Positions 14,808 through 18,484 of a stretch of DNA of 18,484 bases are shown here, in pieces. Position 1 is the stretch's first letter; every line of letters starts with the position of its first letter. A program made the translations under genes and the position numbers. Under the pieces are notes generated by a model. It did not search any database, had not been told where the DNA came from, and saw only the letters and a program-made list of their open reading frames with translations. This stretch comes from Candidatus Bathyarchaeota archaeon (GTDB taxonomy: Archaea; Thermoproteota; Bathyarchaeia; Bathyarchaeales; WAQA01): assembly GCA_015520475.1 (NCBI GenBank), contig WAQA01000065.1:1-18484 (forward strand), given 5' to 3'.

Positions 14808-15701
14808 TTAGACCCACCTTGATAGTCTACCGTCCGTTCTCGCCCTCTTCATCGAGTATTCAAAGAGCCTCCAGCCTACTAACATATACATTATTGACAT
14901 TAAGGCTAGGATGAGCATGTCTGTTAGGAGGGGACTGATCGGGAGTAAGTGATGTGCTGGTATAGTAGCTGTTCTCGATGCTTCTTTAGCCAGTAGCGCC
15001 CTTCTCGTCCCATCGAAGGCGTAGGTGTGGGGAATGAGGGATGCAATGTTCTGTATCCATTCTGGTAGGATGCTTACTGGATAGTAGGCTCCCGAGCCTA
15101 GCCCTGCGAGTATCTGGACTATCCATCTTATAGGATCGTCTCCTCCTCGAGCGTCTAGGAGCGATATTGTGCTTGCACCAGCCAGTCCGAGGCCTGTGCA
15201 GCTCACAACGCCGAGTAGCACATATATTATGGCTAATCCGTAGTTGGCCGCTGCGCTGAGGCTTAAGCCGAAGATCATAAAGCCGAGTAGAAGGTAAACC
15301 GTTATGTTTATGAGGGTTCTAACATAGGCTCCTGCTGTGATTCCTGTAATGAATAGTGGTAGGCTCATTGGGGAGAGCATGATTATCTCCAGTTTCCTGC
15401 TACTGTCGGATCTTCTCACTCCCTGGTAGGGGGCTGATAGGCTAGTGCTTAAAAGTGAGTTAAGGACTATTCCAAGGATAACGTATGAAACGTAGTCTCC
15501 GCCGTAGGGCGTTAGGGCCTGTGCTGCACGGCCCATCCGACCTGCGATTATAGCGTATATTGCCAGTCCTGAGAAGAGTCCTGCGAACGTGATTATGAAG
15601 TTTATCTTGAAGTATGTCCATAGCTTTAGGTCCCTCTTGACGAATATCCATATAACCCTAAGGCTTGTTCTCCAGTTCATCCTCTTCTTCTCAGACTTCA
15701 C
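14808..15701 (-). CDS. ABC-2 type transporter permease (first cassette)
   Basis: This 297-residue protein has about six membrane helices and the ABC-2 features SGAYYPVSILPEWIQNIASL and PHTYAFDGTRRALL. It pairs with the ATPase immediately upstream, whose stop overlaps its GTG start as GTGA (15698-15701). An ATG seven codons further in (MNWRTSLRV) with GAGAAGAAGAGG before it is an alternative start. It is paralogous to the permease at 12875-13732 and ends in the same SRWV. The two permeases are diverged enough that they probably form a heterodimer rather than redundant copies; that is inference. Confidence 0.9.
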   Translation of the reverse strand: MKSEKKRMNWRTSLRVIWIFVKRDLKLWTYFKINFIITFAGLFSGLAIYAIIAGRMGRAAQALTPYGGDYVSYVILGIVLNSLLSTSLSAPYQGVRRSDSSRKLEIIMLSPMSLPLFITGITAGAYVRTLINITVYLLLGFMIFGLSLSAAANYGLAIIYVLLGVVSCTGLGLAGASTISLLDARGGDDPIRWIVQILAGLGSGAYYPVSILPEWIQNIASLIPHTYAFDGTRRALLAKEASRTATIPAHHLLPISPLLTDMLILALMSIMYMLVGWRLFEYSMKRARTDGRLSRWV

Positions 15702-16750
15702 CTTATCTGTCTCCCTGTGAGTTCTATGAAGAGATCTTCCAGTGACGGCTTAACCTCCCTGATCCGCCTTATCCTTCCACCCTCCCCCTCAATAACCTCA
15801 ATGGTCTGAGATGTAACCTCCTTAACATTTGATGTATGAATCCTTAACAGGTAATAGCCTATCGAAGCATTCAATACATGGCTTACAACCTTCTCAACAG
15901 GATTCAGCTGCTCCAATCTCTTAACGGTTGAAGGCGTCACATTTACCGCTCTAACCTCTAACAGCCCCCTCTTCTTTACACGTTTCGTCAATTCATCTGG
16001 TGAGCCGCATGCGATTATGCGCCCCCTATCCATAATCGCGACTCTATCGCAGAGGAGCTCCGCCTCCTCCATGTAATGCGTAGTCATGAAAATCGTCTGC
16101 CCAACCTCCCTGTTTAATACGTTCTTAACGAAGTTTCTGACGGTGTAAGCCGCGTTTGGGTCAAGCCCTACAGTAGGCTCATCCAAGAAGAGGATAGGTG
16201 TCCTGATCATGAAGGCCCTGGCAAGCAGCAGCTTCTGTCGCATCCCGCTTGAAAGGAAGAGGGGAAGCTCATCCCTCTTATCCTCAAGCTTCAAAAGCTC
16301 CAGGATCTCGCGTGTCCTTCGCTTAGCAACATCCCTGGGTAAGCCGCAGAGCTTAGCGAAGAACATGCAGTTCTGCTCAACTGTGAGCCACATCTGGAAA
16401 CCGAGCCATCCCCCACTTATAATAACGTTCACAGAGGACTTCACCTCTCTCCGCTGCCGCCTTATATCAAACCCGTTCACCAGAGCGGCTCCCTCATCGG
16501 GATAGAGGAGGCAACATAGAAGCTTGATAAGCGTGGTTTTGCCAGCTCCGTTAGGACCCAGCAGCCCAAAGAACTCTCCACGCTTAACCTTGAGGTCTAC
16601 ATGATCAACAGCCACTATCTTCTCCTTTCTCCTTCGCAATTTATTTCTAAGAACATCAGTAATCACATCCGTCCAGCCGCTAAAGTACGATAACGCCCTC
16701 CCCCAAAAAACCTTAGTGAGATCAAAAGTTTCAATAGCATACTTCGCCAA
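15698..16750 (-). CDS. ABC-2 exporter ATPase, DrrA-like (first cassette)
   Basis: This 350-residue ATPase, from TTG 16750, has Walker A GPNGAGKTT at 65-73, signature LSSGMRQK at 156-163, Walker B ILFLDEP at 176-182 followed by TVGLDP, and H215. It has the C-terminal DrrA-type extension ending SLEDLFIELTGRQ. The open frame extends to a TTG at 16768. That start would lie just 3 nt from a TATA box at 16771-16779, while TTG 16750 is about 25 nt from it and aligns with the paralogue's start, so 16750 is preferred. The mRNA may thus be leaderless or nearly so. It is the first gene of the four-gene operon. Confidence 0.92.
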   Translation of the reverse strand: MAKYAIETFDLTKVFWGRALSYFSGWTDVITDVLRNKLRRRKEKIVAVDHVDLKVKRGEFFGLLGPNGAGKTTLIKLLCCLLYPDEGAALVNGFDIRRQRREVKSSVNVIISGGWLGFQMWLTVEQNCMFFAKLCGLPRDVAKRRTREILELLKLEDKRDELPLFLSSGMRQKLLLARAFMIRTPILFLDEPTVGLDPNAAYTVRNFVKNVLNREVGQTIFMTTHYMEEAELLCDRVAIMDRGRIIACGSPDELTKRVKKRGLLEVRAVNVTPSTVKRLEQLNPVEKVVSHVLNASIGYYLLRIHTSNVKEVTSQTIEVIEGEGGRIRRIREVKPSLEDLFIELTGRQIR

Positions 16751-16770
16751 ACAGATCGCACCTAACAAGA

Positions 16771-16779
16771 ATTTTTATA
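16771..16779 (-). promoter_or_regulatory. TATA box of the ABC-2 operon
   Basis: Minus-strand reading is ctataaaaattc, a strong archaeal TATA box. Transcription would start near 16750, at or next to the preferred TTG start of the first ATPase. Confidence 0.55.
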
Positions 16780-16968
16780 GAGCTTCCTCACTTAAAATTT
16801 TACGAAAATAACAAATAATAGTTGTTATAAACAGTACAACGGAGATGTAACTAAGTATTTTTCTTCCTCTGCACATCTCTGCTTATGAATGATCCACTCA
16901 AGCATAGACACGTAGAAATCTCTTTAAAAATCCCCTTATAGACGATATTCTATAATGATATCTTTGGT
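16780..16968. other. A+T-rich intergenic DNA, no gene seen
   Basis: The stretch between the ABC-2 operon promoter and the transposase remnant has many stops in all frames and no clear RNA gene. It may hold upstream control sequence for the ABC-2 operon. Confidence 0.4.
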
Positions 16969-17357
16969 ATGACTTCTTCTTTAAATGGAAAGGTCTTGTT
17001 GGTTATAACTTGGCAAAGCATCTTTCATGCAGTATATTCTCTTTCATTGGATGAATTTCCCCATGAGGCCGTATACGAGTGGAAAAAGGTATGTGGAGAA
17101 AGATCTCGTGAAGAAAAATTATCTGTTAGTCGATCAAAAATTAAGGTATAGTTGCCTTAACAGTATTTGTGGAGCCTTGCGATGCCTGGATTAGATATTA
17201 CTTGAAATTTTTTCTAAAACTGTTTCGAGAGTTGTTGAAGATGCCAAGCTTATCTGAGTTCATTACCTTCATTTCTGGAGGGTCAGGATTAAGGAAACTT
17301 ATAACTGATAGAGAAGGACGTAACACTGCATCAGATTTTAAAGGAGATCTTGCCTAG
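16969..17357 (+). pseudogene. Decayed DDE transposase remnant
   Basis: Fragments in several plus-strand frames line up with the order expected of archaeal DDE insertion-sequence transposases. These are SLDEFPHEAVYEWKKV (helix-turn-helix-like), then NYLLVD followed in another frame by SKIKV (like VDETKIKV with a 4-nt deletion), then QYLWSLAM..LDIT and EIF (like YLWAAIDVDTxEIL). Last comes FISGGSGLRKL (like VDGGPWY in degraded form). The two longest open pieces are 60 codons (16969-17151) and 62 codons (17169-17357). Multiple frameshifts and stops make it non-functional. The comparison is to remembered family patterns, so the identity is tentative; no terminal repeats were identified. Confidence 0.4.
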
Positions 17358-17653
17358 TAAAATGCTACTTTGGCTATTACAGGTTTAGCGTAGATCTAGA
17401 TTTTACATGGAAAACCAAGAAGTCTAGGGAGGATTTGGAAAGAGGAAGTTAGGAAGGGCTTCCAGCCAGGATTGTTTGAAAATTTAAACCCAGCCTCGAA
17501 GATAAAAGACTATTCGAATTTGGTGGGGGGAGAATGGTAATGTTTAAACTGTGGAAGGGGCTGGGGTGTAGAGCTTTAGTTAGGGAATCTCTTAGCGATG
17601 TCTAGAACCCGGTATGATGGAGGGCTGAGAATCCAGCTGAAGCGGGAGGAATG
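17358..17653 (+). other. Non-coding or decayed stretch with an interrupted frame
   Basis: One plus-strand frame from 17390 to the end of the stretch reads protein-like but has stops at 17450, 17477, 17603 and 17615. Segments include VDLDFTWKTKKSREDLERG, KPSLEDKRLFEFGGGRM and ENPAEAGGM. This may be a broken gene, possibly related to the transposase remnant just upstream. I recognise no family. Confidence 0.25.
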
Positions 17654-18223
17654 TTAATGTATAACTCTTATGGCTTCTCTTCTAAATGTTTTTGTTCTTT
17701 TTACGTCCTCGATGATTCTTTCTAGTGCGTTTAGCGGTTGATATCCTTCTTCGAAGATTAGTCTGTAGAGTTTAGAGTAGTGTATCTTTGTTTCCAGTCG
17801 ATATTCTTCTAGGAGTCTCCAGGGTGGATCTATCTCTGCGCCTGTGTCTAGTCCTGGGCAGCATCTGTCTACGTATACTATTCTCTCCTTGCTTAGGTTT
17901 GGAGGTATGAATGGGTAGAGTCTGCATCTTATTGGACGTACTGGGTAAATGCTGCATGAAGGCTGCCTGTTTATGTACTCTAGGAATACACATCTCCCTC
18001 CCCCGATGTCGCGTATGGTTGGGATGGCTATCATATCCGCTATGACTGCGATAATGTATCTTCCTTTCAGTTCTCTCCAGTTTAAGTCTAGGAAACGGGC
18101 TATTCTATGTATGTCGAAGGCTGTTAATCCAACGTTTGGTCCGCTGCTGCAGCATCGTCCACACCTCAAACATCCGAATCTGATCTTGTCTTTGTATGTG
18201 AGCTTAATGTAGTTGTGCTCCAT
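17654..18223 (-). CDS. YkgJ-type cysteine-cluster protein (UPF0153, putative zinc/iron-chelating)
   Basis: This 189-residue soluble protein begins with the family hallmark FGCLRCGRCC (C18, C21, C24, C25). It continues with GGGRCVFLE (C78), PSCSIYPVRPIRCRLYPF (C90, C100) and a CC pair at 121-122. The conserved C...C..Y..RP..CR.YPF pattern defines the YkgJ/UPF0153 family, thought to bind a metal or Fe-S cluster; the reaction is not established. The C-terminal 60 residues are charged and helical. The ATG at 18221-18223 has no Shine-Dalgarno sequence, and a TATA-like element at 18256-18265 predicts a very short leader, so translation may be leaderless. No functional partner is adjacent. Confidence 0.9.
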   Translation of the reverse strand: MEHNYIKLTYKDKIRFGCLRCGRCCSSGPNVGLTAFDIHRIARFLDLNWRELKGRYIIAVIADMIAIPTIRDIGGGRCVFLEYINRQPSCSIYPVRPIRCRLYPFIPPNLSKERIVYVDRCCPGLDTGAEIDPPWRLLEEYRLETKIHYSKLYRLIFEEGYQPLNALERIIEDVKRTKTFRREAIRVIH

Positions 18224-18255
18224 GTTTGAGGCGTGTTGTATTCTTGGTGAAGATC

Positions 18256-18265
18256 TTTAATATGC
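18256..18265 (-). promoter_or_regulatory. Candidate TATA box of the YkgJ-type gene
   Basis: Minus-strand reading is gcatattaaag. A start about 26 nt downstream (near 18234) would leave a leader of about 11 nt before the ATG at 18223. Confidence 0.4.
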
Positions 18266-18484
18266 TTATCGGTGTTTAGCTTGTTCTTCAACCTAGAGTT
18301 TCTTGGCTATCATTCTTGTGTCTGTTCATGAGTTGATTTTGGAGTGTTTTTGTTGGATGTTGTCTGGTGGTCGCGTGGAGGATTGTTTGGTTTAGTTTGG
18401 GCTGAGAGAATGTCTTATAATGATATGTGGGTGGCTGCTGTTCTTCTGTCAGTTTAGGTTTTCTGTTAGGGTGATGTTTTAGAG
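18266..18484. other. Window edge without a supported gene
   Basis: The plus strand is rich in G and T with little C. A minus-strand frame stays open from the edge for about 65 codons, but its content is biased (many H, P, Q, T, N) and unconvincing, with no start or ribosome binding site visible. I do not call a gene. Confidence 0.3.

Noticed and set aside
14788..14817. GTG at 14817 as the start of the second ATPase
   Set aside because: The added ten residues have no counterpart in the paralogue, and the ATG at 14787 has a clear GGAG-rich site and aligns with the paralogue start.
17600..17645. C/D box RNA (atgatgg ... ctga ... ctga)
   Set aside because: The first CTGA lies only about four bases after the C-like box, too close for a guide, and the box itself deviates from consensus.
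1..18484. CRISPR array, toxin-antitoxin or other defence system
   Set aside because: No regularly spaced repeats and no nuclease, methylase or toxin-like proteins were seen on either strand.

Overview
The window looks like a chromosomal segment of a thermophilic archaeon of the Thermoproteota (TACK) side. The evidence is an archaeal acidic stalk protein (L12/P1), archaeal-type alanyl- and leucyl-tRNA synthetases, an intron-containing tRNA, TATA-box promoters, frequent TTG and GTG starts, and heavy use of AGA/AGG and ATA codons. I cannot name a species from the sequence alone.

Layout. Positions 1-1621 (minus strand) hold a run of small membrane proteins: an 82-aa two-helix protein, a 271-aa anchored protein with LEA14-like beta domains, a 163-aa four-helix protein, and the first codons of another gene leaving the window. 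A 300-nt gap (1622-1921) separates this run from the next operon. The gap contains a cluster of inverted repeats with mutually exclusive pairings, placed just downstream of a minus-strand TATA-like element. Positions 1922-5863 (minus) form an operon for a MacB/LolCDE-like ABC system: an ATPase fused to an N-terminal membrane domain, a membrane-anchored exocellular protein with PKD-like and S-layer/CARDB-like domains, and a MacB/FtsX permease.

A divergent promoter region (5864-6084) leads into plus-strand translation genes: ribosomal protein L12, then alaS and leuS, which are effectively fused end to start, then a tRNA-Arg(UCU) with an 18-nt intron and a genomically encoded CCA. A 21-codon upstream ORF that may be leaderless overlaps the alaS start. 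A broken transposase fragment lies just after the tRNA.

Positions 12875-16750 (minus) are a four-gene operon made of two tandem ATPase-permease cassettes of the ABC-2 (DrrAB-like) type. In each cassette the ATPase stop and permease start share a GTGA overlap, so the operon probably encodes a heterodimeric exporter that arose by duplication. Positions 16780-17653 are mostly decayed DNA with the remains of what appears to be a DDE transposase. Positions 17654-18223 (minus) encode a CxxCxxCC protein of the YkgJ type, with its own promoter. The last 260 nt hold no convincing gene.

No CRISPR array, rRNA or defence island is present. The least explained parts are the structured 1.7-kb-region intergenic DNA, the small membrane/LEA-like cluster, the membrane-domain/ATPase fusion and the upstream ORF at alaS.
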